A DNA stretch of 64,000 nt, from contig CM053335.1 of assembly GCA_028583605.1 (NCBI GenBank), positions 15,622,553 to 15,686,552 of the forward strand, given 5' to 3'. The notes beneath the pieces are model-generated. The model searched no databases, had not been told where the DNA came from, and saw nothing but the letters and a program-made list of their open reading frames with translations. The stretch comes from Dastarcus helophoroides (taxonomy: Eukaryota > Arthropoda > Insecta > Coleoptera > Bothrideridae). Below are positions 1 to 12,105 of the stretch, piece by piece. Within the stretch, counting starts at the first letter, position 1; each line of letters opens with the position of its first letter. A program made the translations under genes and the position numbers.

Positions 1-1465
1 AAATTGCAAAATTTGGAAAAAAGACGAAATTGAAAAAAAGACGAATTTGGAAAAAGACGAATTTGGAGAAAGACGAATTTGGAAAAGAACTTGAAATTTT
101 CAAAAACTGTCTGAACTTAAAAAATGACGAAATTTCTCAAAAGAAAGATCAATTTTGGGAAAAAAGTAGAATTTTGAGAATAAAATTGTATTTTTCAACA
201 AAAAAGATGAATTTTCGGAAAAAGTTTCATTTTTGATAAAGAGGACGAAATTCGAGAAAAAACTCGAAATTTGCAGAAATACAAAAGCTTCAGTTTGACA
301 TAAACGTCAAAATTTGAGAAAAATCAAATATTCGAAAAATAAATCGAAACTTTCATTTTAAGAACGATGAGTTTTGAGAAAAATTGAAAAATTTGGAAAA
401 AAGACGAATTTGAAAGAAAGACGAATTTGAAAAAAGACGAATTTGGAAAAGAACTCGAAATTCTGAAGTATGAACTTACAAAAAGACGAAGTTTCTTAAA
501 GAAAGACAAAGTTTGGGACATTTGAATTTTGAGACTAAGGTTTTAGAATTTTCAAAAAGGACGAATTTTCGGGAAAGAAGTTTCAATTTTGATAAGAGGA
601 CGAAATTAGAGAAAAAAGTCGAAATTTGACTATAAACGGTTGAAATAAACGTTGACACTTTGAGAAAGACGTTGGGAACCAAATCAAAATGTCCAGATTT
701 TTGTAAAAAGTCGATTTTCAGAAAAAGTCAAGTTTAAATAGAAAAGAAATTTTGAGAAAAAGTCTAAATTTCGAGAAAAAGTTGAAATTTCGAAAAAATT
801 TCAAAATTTAGACAAAATCATAGGCAAGTTAAATTTTGACAAAAAATGACTAAAAAAAGTCGAAGAAATAAAATTTAGAAAAAAATAGACGAATTTTGAA
901 TTCGAAATTTCGAGAAAAGGTCGAAATTTCGAGAAAAAGTCGAAATTTCTAGAAAAAGTTGAAATTTCGAAAAAAATGTCGAAATAAAAAAAAACCCTAG
1001 GCAAGTTCAATTTTGACAAAAAATGACTAAAAAAAGTCGAAGAAATCAAATTTAGAAAAAAAATAGACGAATTTTGAACTCGAAATTTCGAGAAAAGTTC
1101 AAAATTTTGAGAAAAAGTCGAAATTTCTAAAAATAGTTAAAATTTTGAAAAAAAAAGTCAAAATTTAGAAAAAATCCTAGGCAAGTTAAATTTTGACAAA
1201 AAAATGACTAAAAAAAGTCAAAGAAATAAAATTTAGAAAAAAATAGACGAATTTTGAAGTCGAAATCTCCAGAAAAAGTCGAAATTTGAAGAAAAAGTAA
1301 GTACATTAAAAAAATTCCGGGTGAAGTCAAGAGAAAAGAAGAAAAGAAAGAAAACGTCGAAATTTCTAGGAAAAGTAGACATTAAAAAAATGTCTGGGCA
1401 AAGTTAAATTTTGACAAAAAATATCTAAAAAAGTCGAAAAAATAAATACAAAAAATTAAGAGCTA
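1..1465. repeat. A-rich degenerate satellite (AAGTCGAAATT family)
   Basis: The + strand is strongly A-rich and built from variants of 'gaaatttcgagaaaaagtcg'. Within 1-660 longer blocks recur at about 355-380 bp (compare about 10 with 390, and 241 with 596). From 820 on, a block marked by 'taggcaagtt' recurs at about 823, 1000 and 1180, a period of 177-180 bp. The short open frames here (for example 30-236 +) are Lys/Phe-rich products of the base composition, so I call no gene. Related blocks lie at 4.1, 8.2, 13.8, 16.4 and 28.9-35.2 kb. Confidence 0.85.
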
Positions 1466-1583
1466 ATAAATCTTCGGAAACTGAGATGTAGGGACTAGAA
1501 TTCGTTCAATTTTACATACTGCATATTGTTTATTCGCTTTAGTTTGCCATTTTCGCTTTTGAAATGTTTTTGCGAATTGGTGG
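1466..1583. other. Unassigned sequence downstream of tRNA-Glu 1
   Basis: This is unique-looking AT-rich sequence between the A-rich satellite and the first tRNA gene. I see no gene in it. Confidence 0.5.
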
Positions 1584-1588
1584 AAAAA
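1584..1588 (-). terminator. Pol III terminator of tRNA-Glu(UUC)
   Basis: There is a run of five T on the minus strand just 3' of the tRNA discriminator base, as expected for RNA polymerase III termination. Confidence 0.75.
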
Positions 1589-1591
1589 GTT

Positions 1592-1663
1592 TTCCGATAC
1601 CGGGAATCGAACCCGAGCCTCCTGGGTGAAAGCCAGGTATCCTAGCCACTAGACCATATCGGA
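1592..1663 (-). tRNA. tRNA-Glu (anticodon UUC)
   Basis: This is a complete minus-strand tRNA of 72 nt including the discriminator A. The acceptor arms TCCGATA/TATCGGA pair over 7 bp. The D arm reads GTCTAGTGGCTAGGAT, the anticodon arm CCTGG-CTTTCAC-CCAGG gives anticodon TTC, and the T arm contains GGTTCGAATCC. The internal promoter boxes coincide with the D arm and T arm. No intron is present and no CCA is encoded, as in eukaryotic nuclear genes. A T-run follows at once. The overlapping minus-strand open frame across 1539-1754 is a coincidence. Confidence 0.97.
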
Positions 1664-2287
1664 GATATTTGATGGTTTGATGTGATGATGTGATGCAAGA
1701 ATAGGAATCTTTAGGAATGATTCTACAGATGATTGTGCATTTCACCGTCAACATATGTCCACAACGTCAAGTAAACACGACAATATGAAAAAAGAATTAT
1801 TAAAAAAATGTTTAGTTTTCGACATATGGGTTTTCAAGTTTTCAAAAAAAAACTAATTAATATTTCCTTTTTTTAATTGGTGAATTATTCGCTTTATTTT
1901 AATTTAAACTGATTATATCTATTTGCCAAGTGAGTATTAGTTTAACATATTTTTAATTGACCTGACATGCTGCATACTGCGAATACTTTTGGCTTATATT
2001 TTCGACAACTTCTTCCTCAAGTGGAACTGACGGAAGTAATCGCTTGTTAGAGTAATATTTTTTTAAAAGCAACTTGGGAGCCACGATCTCAAATATGCCT
2101 AGCAGTAAAATCAAAAACTTGCAAAATTAATTACGATTACGAGTAAAAATTAAAGCAGCTTAATAATATGCTTTCAATCAGAACAAATGATTATAACATT
2201 AACTCGACGAAAGCGAACAGAGTTTCAACTACGATTAAAGAAACTATCATGTATTAGAATAATAAAAAAGTTAAATATATAATAAAT
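1664..2287. other. Intergenic, no gene seen
   Basis: This is AT-rich spacer between tRNA-Glu 1 and tRNA-Glu 2. I see no repeat unit, no coding signal and no RNA gene. Confidence 0.5.
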
Positions 2288-2295
2288 AAAAAAAA
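2288..2295 (-). terminator. Pol III terminator of tRNA-Glu(CUC) copy 1
   Basis: An eight-T run on the minus strand starts five bases beyond the mature 3' end of the tRNA. Confidence 0.75.
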
Positions 2296-2299
2296 CATG

Positions 2300-2371
2300 T
2301 TCCGATACCGGGAATCGAACCCGAGCCTCCTGGGTGAGAGCCAGGTATCCTAGCCACTAGACCATATCGGA
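2300..2371 (-). tRNA. tRNA-Glu (anticodon CUC), copy 1
   Basis: This is a minus-strand tRNA of 72 nt including the discriminator A. It matches the gene at 1592-1663 except in the anticodon loop, CTCTCAC, which gives anticodon CTC and reads GAG. The 7-bp acceptor stem, D arm, T arm and cloverleaf pairing are intact, and a T8 terminator follows. Its 5' flank (2381-2420 on the + strand) is shared with the next copy, so these two CUC genes look like a tandem duplication. Confidence 0.97.
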
Positions 2372-2380
2372 TATCTTACG

Positions 2381-2420
2381 AAGTTTCAAGCGTACAGAGC
2401 CGGATCGAAAAATATTTTCA
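2381..2420 (-). repeat. Duplicated 5' flank of the tRNA-Glu(CUC) genes, copy 1
   Basis: About 40 bp just upstream (minus-strand sense) of tRNA copy 1 match 2824-2863 upstream of copy 2. Both share 'aagtttcaag' and 'gccggatcgaaaa', with about six differences. This is a relic of the gene duplication and may also hold upstream Pol III promoter elements. Confidence 0.75.
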
Positions 2421-2731
2421 CGTCGAATTGTTTGAAATTTTACTTTTAAACAAGAAGCGACATTCAACCTATGAAAAATTGGCCCAGGTTTCATTATAAA
2501 TTGCAATAAAACCTTTTTACACGTTATTATTTTTACCAAATATTGATAAAAGTTAGGAACTAGTTTCTTACAGATAGCTGAAATTTGGTGTTGGACTGTG
2601 ATCTACGAACTTCAAAATGTAGATTTTGTTGAGATATACGTTGGGAGTAGCAGATCAAAGCAGTATTACAAAGGTAACCGACAATTTATTAACGACAGAT
2701 AAAAAAAAACGAGCGAACATAATTCTCCAAG

Positions 2732-2738
2732 AAAAAAA
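2732..2738 (-). terminator. Pol III terminator of tRNA-Glu(CUC) copy 2
   Basis: A seven-T run on the minus strand begins five bases after the mature tRNA end. Confidence 0.75.
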
Positions 2739-2742
2739 GTTT

Positions 2743-2814
2743 TTCCGATACCGGGAATCGAACCCGAGCCTCCTGGGTGAGAGCCAGGTATCCTAGCCAC
2801 TAGACCATATCGGA
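2743..2814 (-). tRNA. tRNA-Glu (anticodon CUC), copy 2
   Basis: The sequence is identical to the copy at 2300-2371 over the mature tRNA, with anticodon loop CTCTCAC, intact acceptor, D, anticodon and T arms, discriminator A, and a T7 terminator. It lies 371 bp from the other CUC gene and has the related 5' flank at 2824-2863. Confidence 0.97.
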
Positions 2815-2823
2815 TTGCTTATA

Positions 2824-2863
2824 AAGTTTCAAGTGTGCAGGGCCGGATCGAAAACTGTTTTCA
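2824..2863 (-). repeat. Duplicated 5' flank of the tRNA-Glu(CUC) genes, copy 2
   Basis: This is the partner of 2381-2420, in the same position relative to its tRNA gene. Confidence 0.75.
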
Positions 2864-3666
2864 GGTTGATTTCTACAGTTTAAAAATTACTAGACTATCG
2901 AGAATGATTCTTAACCTTCTAATAGAAATTCTCTAATCAATTAAGAGGAAAAATATTAAATTTCTTTTCTCTTCTTTAATTTGAGGATAAAATCAAAAAA
3001 GAATACTAAAATGTTGCTTGAATTGTTTTAAAGACACTAAAAAAAAAGAGAAACAATGGCACTGTGTTCAGAAGCGAAAGTTTTAGCGAAATTTCATTCG
3101 AGTTGTGAATTTTCGCCTCGTCACATATTTAGACTTTTCGTGTGCAAAACAAAACTTGATTTAAGTAGGATTTGTCGTAGTAATCTTCATAATTTACATT
3201 AATACAATGCAATTAATACAACAATTACAATTTTTCGAGTTATTCATAAATTTAGTTACACTTGGGAAACTCAAATGATCATTTTATGAATGAACGAAAT
3301 AAAAGCGAGTTTCTCATGACTACGCATCTACGATTCGCCTAAATTCGGCATAATTTCCAAGAAATAAATTACAATTAACGAAAATACCAAAGACGTAAGT
3401 GATTTCGAATAATTATGTATTTACATTATATTGTAATTTATGCTAAACTGGAGTCAAGAGCGGCCATGTGCTAATAAACCCACAAAAAAATTGTTTACAT
3501 TTTCTTGCGACGTTCAAAAAAAATACGTAACCGAAAAATGTATCAAGCAGATAGAATTTTATGATTGAAGGAAGATACGTTATTAACAATTGAATGTTAG
3601 ATAAAAAAATTATTTATAATTATTCAAAAATAGCAAATGCAAGTGAGTGTTATAAGTATATATTTT
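2864..3666. other. Intergenic, no gene seen
   Basis: This is AT-rich unique sequence. I see no convincing coding exon, RNA gene or tandem repeat. Confidence 0.5.
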
Positions 3667-3862
3667 TTTCCTATAATGTCGTATTTTTGACTTAATGTCG
3701 TATTTTTCCCTAATGTCGTATTTTTCCTTAATGTCCTATTTTTTCCTTAATGTTGTATTTTTTCCTTAATGTCGTATTTTTTCCTTAATGTCGTATTTTT
3801 TCCTTAGTGTTGTATTTTTTTCCTTAATGTCCTATTTTTTCCTTAATGTCGTATTTTTTCTT
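3667..3862. repeat. Minisatellite, ~18-19 bp unit
   Basis: About ten imperfect tandem copies of 'tttccttaatgtcgtattt'. Variation is mainly in the length of the T run and in gtcgta/gtccta/gttgta. Confidence 0.9.
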
Positions 3863-4135
3863 TGTATAATGAAGGAAGAAATTGAGTAATAAGAAAATGA
3901 TATAAACGTGTTGCTGCTTCCTCTACACCCTTGACAGGGTTTTCTATGTTTGTCAAACACTAGAATTGATTATCCTTGATGTAAAAGGTAGTTAGGTTCG
4001 TAAATTATAACTCTATAAGCGGACCACCTTGAGTAAAGCAGCCAATGGCCTTTCAATTTGTACAACCACATCTTTATTTGGCGAGATAAATGACAACAAC
4101 GGACAGAATATGAAAAAAATTGCTCATTTTGGGTT
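3863..4135. other. Spacer, no gene seen
   Basis: Unique AT-rich sequence between the minisatellite and the next A-rich repeat block. Confidence 0.4.
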
Positions 4136-4796
4136 TCTAAAATAGTAAAAAAAAGGTGACTTTTTCAAAGCACCGATTGAAAAATATTTAAATTTAAAAA
4201 AATATAGATTTTAAAAAGTGCAAGCTTCGAAATGTCAAATTTTCAGAAAATTTAAGTTTTCAAAAAATCAAAAATGAAACAAAAATCGAAATTTTGAAAT
4301 CGAAGTTTCATAAAAAGACGAAATTTTGAGAGAACATTTTCAAAAAAGTCGAAATTAAAAAGTTGAATAATTTTCCAGGGTAATTCAAAATGTGCATAAA
4401 GACAAAATTTTGAAAAATAAGTTCAAATTTGGGAGTAAAATTTTAATTATGTACGAATTCGAAATTTTTAGAAATTCAAAATTTTCGAAAGATCGAAATT
4501 TAAATAAAAAAGTCGAATTCTTCAGAATTCGAAAAAAATTCGGTATTTCGAAGAAAATTTGAAATTTCTAGAAATTGAAATTTTGAAATCTGAAAAATAT
4601 TCAAATAAAAAAGTCGGCATTTGGAGAAAATAAAATTTTCAGAATGAACGAAAATTTTAGAAAAATTTCATTTTTCGTGAAAAAGTCGAAATTAAAAAAA
4701 ACCAATTTCTTTAGCGTAAAACTGCTGAATTTTGAAAAAATCAATATTTTGACAGAAAAAGCGGAATCAAAAAAACCCAAATAAAAGTTTATGAAG
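4136..4796. repeat. A-rich AAGTCGAAATT repeat block
   Basis: This belongs to the same family as 1-1465. Its last ~300 bp (from about 4500) are a direct copy of 16431-16675 and an inverted copy of 16036-16325. Shared marks include 'gtcggcatttggagaaaat' and 'gtgaaaaagtcgaaattaa'. It leads straight into a TTAATCGA block. Confidence 0.85.
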
Positions 4797-7700
4797 ATTA
4801 TATCTTCAATTATATCATCTCGATTAATCCATTGGTCGAAAATAAACCAAATAATCCAAACTTAATTAATCCCCTAATCAGTACTGAATCGATTAATCTA
4901 TTTACCACAAATTATTCGATTAATCGATTAATCCATAGTTAAACAATCGTTTAGTTAACAGAAAATGTGTTCGTTAACTGTATCCCGATTAACTCACTAA
5001 TCGTATAATCAACACTTATCTAATCGATTAATCAAAAGTTAACTAATTCAGCGATATATCACAAATTATTTGTTTAATCCACAGTTGGACAATCGTTGAG
5101 TTAATTGAAATTTATTTGATTCATCGAATACTTTTCGATTGACGTTATCTCGATTAATTCATTAAGCGAACAATCGAAACTTAATCGATGAATCAAATTA
5201 TTCGATTAATCACAAGTTAAACAATCGTCAATTTAATCAAAAGCGAATCGATCGTTCAAAAATGAATCTATTAATGAAAAGTATTGATTAATGGAAAGTA
5301 TCGAATAATCGAAAGTATCAATGAATCGAAAATTAATCGATTAATCGAAAATCAATTGATTAATCGAAAATAATCGATTAATCGAAAATAATCGAATAAT
5401 CGAAAATAATCAATTAATCGAAAGTAATCGATTACTCGAAAATTAACGGATTGATCGAAAATTAATCGAGTAATCGAAAATTAATCGAGTAACCGAAAAT
5501 AATCGATTGATGGAACATTAATCGATTATTTTTGATTAATCGATTAATTTTTGATAAACAGATTAATCGATTGATTTTCGATTAATTGATTGATATTTGT
5601 TTAATCGATTAATTTTCGATTTATCAATACTTCGATAGTCGATAATTGCCGATTAATCGAAAATTCATCGATTAATCGATAATTATTTGAAATACTTTAT
5701 TTCGATTAATTCATTAATCGAATAATCGAGACTTATTTGACGAATCAAAAGTTACCCGATTAATTGATTTATCGCAAATTATTTGATTAACCGCCAATGA
5801 AACAATCGTTAAGTTAATCGAAAATTACTCAATCAATCGTAAGTTAATCGATTTATCGAAAAGTTATTGATAAACTTTATTTTGATTACTTAATTAATCG
5901 AATAAGCAACAATTAATCGATGAATCAAAATTTTATCGATTAAAAACTGTTTAGAAAATTGTCAACAAACCATAAAAATTTAAATATTGCCAAACTGGGC
6001 CGAAGAAATGTTCAATAAATTGAAAAAAACCGTAAAGTTCATAAAAAATTATTCGATTTATAACGATTAATTTTCTCTCGATTATTTCATTAATCGAATA
6101 ATCGAAACTTAATCGATGAATCAAAAGTTAACCGATTAATCGATTTCGACTCGCCAAATATTGTTTTTCGTAAATTCGATTCAAAATTTTGATTTTTCGA
6201 GGCTTTGAATTTTTGTAAATTCAACTGTTTGCAAAAAATCGCATTTAACAAAAAATATTTAATTTTTTGAAGTTTGCAAATTATTCGATTAATCGCAAGT
6301 CAATTCGTCAATTTAATCGAAAGCGAATCAATCAGTCGAAAATGAATCGATTAATGGATAGTATTAATTAAAGGGAAGTATCGATTAATCGAAAGTATCG
6401 ATTAATCGAAAGTATCGATGAATCGAAAATTAATCGATTAATTGAAAATCAATTGATTTATCGAAAATAATCAATTAATCGAAAATTAATGAATTGATCG
6501 AAAATTAATCCATTAATCGATTAATCGAAAATAATCGATTAATCGAAAATTAATTGATTATTTTTGATTAATCGAATAATTTTCGACGAACAGATACATC
6601 GATTATTTTCGATTAATCGAAAGTATTGCTTAATCGAAAATTAATCGATTTATCGATAATTATTCGATAGACTTTATCTTGATTAATTCATTAATCGAAT
6701 AATCGAGACATAATTGATGAATCGAATGATCGAGACTTAGGTGATGAATCAAAAGTTACCCAATTAATATATTTATAGCAAATTATTTGATTAATCGCCA
6801 ATGAAATAATCGTTGAGTTAATCGAACATTACTCGATTAATCGAAAGTTAATCGATTCATCGAAAAGTTATCGATGAACTTTATTTTGATTAATTAATCT
6901 ATGAATCAAAAGTTTTAATCGATTTATCGCAAATTATCCAATTAATCACAAGTTAAATAATCGTCAAGTTAATCGAAAGTGAATAGAATAATCGATCGAT
7001 TAATCGAAAATTTATTGATTAACTTTCGCAACTAATTAATCGAATAATCGAGGCTTAATTAATCGATGAAATCGAAAATTACTCGATTAATCGATTTATA
7101 GTACATTATTCGGTTAATCGTCAGTGGAACAATTTGATCGAAAATTAATCGATTTATCAAAAATTTATCGATGAACTTTATTTCGATTAATTCTATTGTC
7201 GATAAATAAAAAGTTTGCCGAATAATCGATTTGCCATAAATTATTTGATTAATCGACAACCGTTTTGAATTCAATTATGAATTGAATGTTATTCTATTGA
7301 AGGCGATTGATTTCATCTCGATTAATTCATTAATCGAATAATCGAAAGTTTAACGATTAATCGATTTATCAAAAAATATTCGATTAATCAACTTATAATA
7401 CTCATAATATCAAAAAGTTATCGATAAACCTTATTTCGATTAATAAATCTATGAATCAAAAGTTTTAATTGATTTATCGCAAATTATTCAATTAACGACA
7501 AGTTAAACAATCGTCAAGTTAATCGATAGTGAATAGAATAATCGATCGATTTATCGAAAATTTATTGATTAACTTTCGAAACCAATTAATCGAATAATCG
7601 AGTCCTAATTAATCGATGAATCGAAAATTACTCGATTAATCGATTTATCGTGTATTATTCGATTAATCGTCAGTGAAACAGGTTGATCGAAAATTAATTA

Positions 7701-8225
7701 ATTCATCGAACAGTTATCGATGAATTTTATTTCAATTAATTAATCTATCAATCAAAAGTTTTAATCGATTTATCGCAAATTATTCAATTAATCACAAGTT
7801 AAACAATCGTCAAGTTAATGGAAAGTGAATAGAACAATCGATCGATTGATCGAAAATTTATTGAGTAACTTTCGCAACTAATTAATCGAATAATCGAGAC
7901 TTAATTAATCGATGAATCGAAAATTACTCGATTAATCGATTTATCGTACATTATTCCATTAATCGTCAGTGGAACAATTTGATCGAAAATTAATCGATTT
8001 ATCGAAAAGTTATCGATGAACTTTATTTCGATTAATTCTATTGTCGATAAATAAAAAGTTTGCCTATTAATCGTTTTGAATTCAATTTTGAATTGAAAGT
8101 TATTTGATTGATGACGATTGATTTCATCTCGATTAATTCATTAATCGAATAATCGAAAGTTAACCGATTATTCGATATATCACAAAATATTCGATTAATC
8201 AACTCTCAATACATTTCAAAAAGTC
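4797..8225. repeat. TTAATCGA satellite block 1
   Basis: About 3.4 kb dominated by the 8-mer TTAATCGA and its complement, often as the palindrome TAATCGATTA. It opens with 'ttcaattatatcatctcg', also found at about 12.12 and 16.69 kb and, inverted, near 15.82 kb. Higher-order duplication is visible inside: the segment around 'tcgaaaattactcgattaat' recurs near 7070, 7620 and 7920, and again at 13450. Near 5946-6045 a fragment of a dispersed element interrupts it. Confidence 0.9.
5946..6045 (+). repeat. Fragment of dispersed repeat X
   Basis: This segment is marked by 'ttgtcaacaaaccataaaa' and 'ccaaactgggccgaagaaat'. It matches parts of 15839-16035, 17594-17811, 18387-18606 (inverted) and, more distantly, about 39975-40090. 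It has no coding capacity. Confidence 0.75.
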
Positions 8226-9960
8226 AACAATTTGAGAAAATTCGAAATTTTTAAAAAATCCATATTAAAAAAAATCGAATTCGAAGTAGAAATTTCGAGA
8301 AAAGGTTGAGGTTTGGAAAAAATTTACGATTGAAATTAAAATTTTCTGGGATAATCGAAATTTTCGAATAGACAGAAATTTTCTAAATAGGTCAAAATTT
8401 TGAAGAAAAGTCGAAATTTCGAAAAAAAAATTAAAAAACCGTGAAAAAGTCCAAATTTTCAAAAATTAAAAGTATTCAAAGGTAAACATTTTTGGTTAAT
8501 TTACAATTTTTAAAAATTCCAAATTTTCAAAAACTAAAAATTTAGAAATTCAAAATTTCCAAAAATTTCAGAATTTTTTAAAAGTCGATTTGTAAAGAAA
8601 ATACTCCAAATGGCTTTTAGAAAATGTCAACAATTCGAGAAAATTCACAATGTTTAAAAATCCAGATTCAGACTTTGAAAAAATTCGAAATTTTTATCAA
8701 AAAATCAAATTCTTCAGAATTTACAGTTTCGAGAAAATATCAAAAATTCAAATTTTTCAAAAAGCTGAAATTTAAATAAAAGGTCGAATTTCTCAGAAAA
8801 ACTTCGACAAAATTCGAAATTTCGAGAAAGTCGACATTTCGAGAGGAAGAAATTCTGAAATCTAAAATATTCGAAAAAAGATCGAAATTAAAAAAAAATC
8901 GAAATTTGGAAAGGACGACATTTTTAGAAAAATTGGAATTTTACGTGAAAAAGTCGAAATAAACCAAATTCTTCATAAACAACTGAAGAATTTTTAGAAA
9001 CATTAACATTTCGACAGAAAAATTGAAATCTTCAACAAACCCACAAAAGAAAATCGCCATTTCCAGCAAAAAATACGATTTTCTAAAGTTTACAAAAGTT
9101 AAAATTTCGATTAAAAGACGAAACTTGGAAAAGATCGAATTTTTCCAAAAGTGTGAGTTTTTAAAATAAGTCGAATCTTAAACACGCTGAATTAAAAAAA
9201 AGAGTGAAATTTTGAAACAGGTAGAGGTATTCAGTCAAAAATTTCAATCAAAATATCGATATTTATAAAAAAAACGTTAAAACATTCAAAAATTGTCGAA
9301 ATTTTCAAATAAAAGTTGTAATATTTAAGAATGGTCGAAATTTTCAAAAAAGAAGGTCCAATTAGCGACGATATTTTATAAACATTTTAACTACGCGCGA
9401 AGTCGAAATATTTAGAAATTCAAAATTTTCGGAAAGATCGAAATTTAAATAAAAAGTCGAATTCTTCAGAATTCCAGAAAAATTAAAAATTTTGAAGAAA
9501 ATTCGAATTTCTAGGAAAAAACTGAAATTTAGAAATCTACAAAAAATTAAAATAAGGTCAAAATTTTCAAAAAAAACATTTCTACTAAGAATGAAATTTA
9601 GAGGAAAATTTGAATTTTACGTAAAGAAGTCGAAATTTAAAAGAAATCAAAGTTTTTAGAAAAACCTTCGTGGAATTACGTATAAAGTCAAAATTTTTAG
9701 AATAAATTTTCGAAAGATCGACACTTAAATGAAAAGTCAAATTCTTCATAACCTTTCGAAAAAAATTCAAAATTTTTAGGAAAATTCGAAAATTCTGAAA
9801 TTTATAAAAAGCCAAAATCTCGAGAAAAACCTTCGAAATTCTCAACAGAAGTCGAAATTGAAAATAGTCGAAATTAAAAATAGTCGAAATTAAAAATAGT
9901 CGAAATTAAAAATAGTCGAAATTAAAAATAGTAATATTTTGAAAAAAGCCCTCGCAGCGT
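8226..9960. repeat. A-rich AAGTCGAAATT repeat block
   Basis: The + strand is A-rich and the repeat is degenerate, containing no TTAATCGA. Its start ('caaaaagtcaacaatttgag') is shared with 13800 and, more loosely, with 14640, so the junction with the TTAATCGA block was itself duplicated. Confidence 0.85.
9851..9930. repeat. 16-bp tandem repeat, 5 copies
   Basis: Five uninterrupted copies of 'gtcgaaattaaaaata' (the first has one change). This shows that the A-rich repeat expands by short-unit slippage. Confidence 0.95.
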
Positions 9961-10315
9961 CAAGTAAAAAACTAGTTTTGGTCTGAAATGTTTTCAAACC
10001 GAAATTTTGTTTTTAAATTAGAAATCTAAAGGGGACGTCAGACGTTAAGAAATAACATCGAATGAATACGTCGTTGTTTGTTAACACATTTATTGTAAGT
10101 TGTTGAGATGTACATTGACAGATTAAAGGACATTGCAGCATTGTCTCGGCATCATTGTTGAATCTAATTGTGCCGATTGAAAAAAAAAGACGTCTTTATA
10201 AAGAAAATAAGATAAAGGAAGTTCAATACTCCGAAACTGACCTTTAGATCCTAGGAGACCTAACTTGGTTCATTCCGATAAAGATAAATATACAGACGAC
10301 AAATAAAGAAATTTC

Positions 10316-10633
10316 ATGAGTAAATACGGAATAATGTCGTCTTTCTATAGCATATTTAAATGTATCTTAAATTTGTTTGCCTCCAGATACAACAGACGGA
10401 AATTTTATTATCATTACAACTACAACTACTGCGGTTGCTATACACAGACAACTTTGAGTGAATTCGGGTTTCTAATGAGTGTTCTAATTTCGATAATATT
10501 GCTATTAAATCCGAATGTTTTGGAAAAAACAGAAGTGTGGAAACTTTTAATTATGCACGATTTGGGGGCTACTGTTTATCGTTGCATCATTTGGTCACTG
10601 ACTTTCTTCTTATCAATAGAATTGATATTTTGA
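10316..10633 (+). CDS. Unrecognised 105-aa open frame, possible small membrane protein
   Basis: I do not recognise this product. The predicted protein has a Tyr/Asn-rich, Cys-containing stretch at about residues 28-43. Two hydrophobic segments follow, at about 51-66 (FGFLMSVLISIILLLNP) and 88-105 (YRCIIWSLTFFLSIELIF), the second ending at the C-terminus. It starts at an ATG in a modest context (tttcATGa). It lies in a non-repetitive island, which is mildly in its favour. It has no neighbouring partner, no visible promoter and no splice evidence, so it may be a chance frame or a fragment of a spliced gene. Confidence 0.2.
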   Translation: MSKYGIMSSFYSIFKCILNLFASRYNRRKFYYHYNYNYCGCYTQTTLSEFGFLMSVLISIILLLNPNVLEKTEVWKLLIMHDLGATVYRCIIWSLTFFLSIELIF

Positions 10634-10660
10634 TTTACCTTCAACCTAATCTCATTTTTC

Positions 10661-10921
10661 TTATCGTCGCCTCTTGTTGCTATAAAACAAACAACCACTA
10701 ATTCTTCGCGTTATCTTAAGTACTCCTGGATACGGTGTTAGTGTGGCACTATCCACTTGTGAAATTGAACCATGTGAATGAAGAACAGGAAATTTTTGGC
10801 CCCCCATTGGTTTACTTTTAGTTCGACACGTAAATTCCTTATTAAATACAACGCAAATAGCTAGCAGTGCATCAGCACATCCAGGAGTCATATTTATAAT
10901 TTTATTATGATAATCGACCAA
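10661..10921 (-). pseudogene. Unassigned 86-aa frame, possible decayed secreted-protein exon
   Basis: The frame includes a hydrophobic stretch ADALLAICVVF that could be a signal peptide core, then 'EFTCRTKS' and 'HGSISQVDSATLTPYPGVLK'. The last pattern loosely recalls ML-domain (NPC2-like) proteins, where a short extension after the signal peptide leads to a 'G.I..V.VTPCP' stretch. Here the expected cysteines are mostly absent. This is a weak resemblance only; it may equally be a chance frame. A protein search would decide. Confidence 0.15.
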
Positions 10922-12105
10922 CTTTCTAACCGGATTCGACCAGATTTTAGAGTTAAAATCACGCCGACTTCAACTGCATTTATGTAAATTTGACGAAATT
11001 AACAAATCACGTCCTAATAAATTTGTGTGCTTGTGCATTATTTGCTCAGACAACTGACACAACTGAGTGAATAAAAATGCAAAACTAGTCAATGTGAATG
11101 TCTAATTGGGACAAATTTTCCATTCCAATCTCATTTTTTCTTCATTCTTCGAATGGACATTCATGTGAAGCTCAATCGTCTGTTTTTTTGTTACTATTCT
11201 TGCGCCTTTAAGGACGTTTCAGCTGTAATGGATTTTCGACATTTTTTTCGAAATTTCATTGGGTTTATGAAATTTTAGAAAAAAGTATGTAACACCAGAA
11301 ACACTATCGTTTTAGTGACGATTTCCTTGGTAAACAAAATCTGGGAGATACGCGGCTGGGCGAAATCCGGTAGGGGCCCTATTAATTCGGACGAAAGAAC
11401 CGTTTAACCGGTTATTATAAAACTTTAATGACTTTTTTGTCAACCGACAGCGTCGTTAATTTTTACTAGGTGATAAAATTTCGAAATACTGCGGATCCAA
11501 CTGATCAAGTTACGAAGATGATACAGGTTCAATTTTAATTAATTCCGCGATTTAGATTGGTTTGTATAAAAAAAAGAACGTACCGGCGGCAAATCTTAAA
11601 TTCATTGACGTCAATAGGCTTGTATATAGTCATAATTAGTTTATAAATATTCAGTACTTTTTAAATGTACCGATGTCCTTGTTTATTGATACAATTTGTA
11701 AACATTGAGGAAAATGTTGATATGCATTGTCCTTTGTCGGTTCTGGGTTAAATTCAACAACAATCAATTTCACTGCAAGTGTTGTTCGCATTACAGGTTT
11801 GTTATCCGATTAAGATGACATTTACGCACTAAAGAGTTGAATTAAGGGGCAAATGACGTTTACTTTTTCCATTATATACATGGCGCACATGTTTTGTTTT
11901 ATGTTTCCATTTTAGTTATCTATAAAAATATTCTTTTATTTGCAGGTTTGTCGCTGTACTGGAATGGAAAAAAAAAGTTATCCAAACTCCTGGTAATGCG
12001 TAGAATAGTTTACCTAGAGACTTTAATTGAATATATTATGTCAGTTCGTGGTCCAATACCACCAAAACCTTGAGGCTTTTAGGTGGTTCTACCATAGTTG
12101 AAAAG

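Larger units (their letters stand above)
9961..12105. other. Unique island between satellite blocks
   Basis: Base composition here is more balanced than in the flanking satellites. Apart from two weak open frames entered separately, I recognise no gene. A patch at about 11,210-11,470 is less AT-rich and looks like a decayed mobile element, but I cannot assign a family. Confidence 0.45.

Noticed and set aside
3667..3862. Regular short repeats that might be taken for a CRISPR array
   Set aside because: Units are contiguous without distinct spacers, and the window is eukaryotic.
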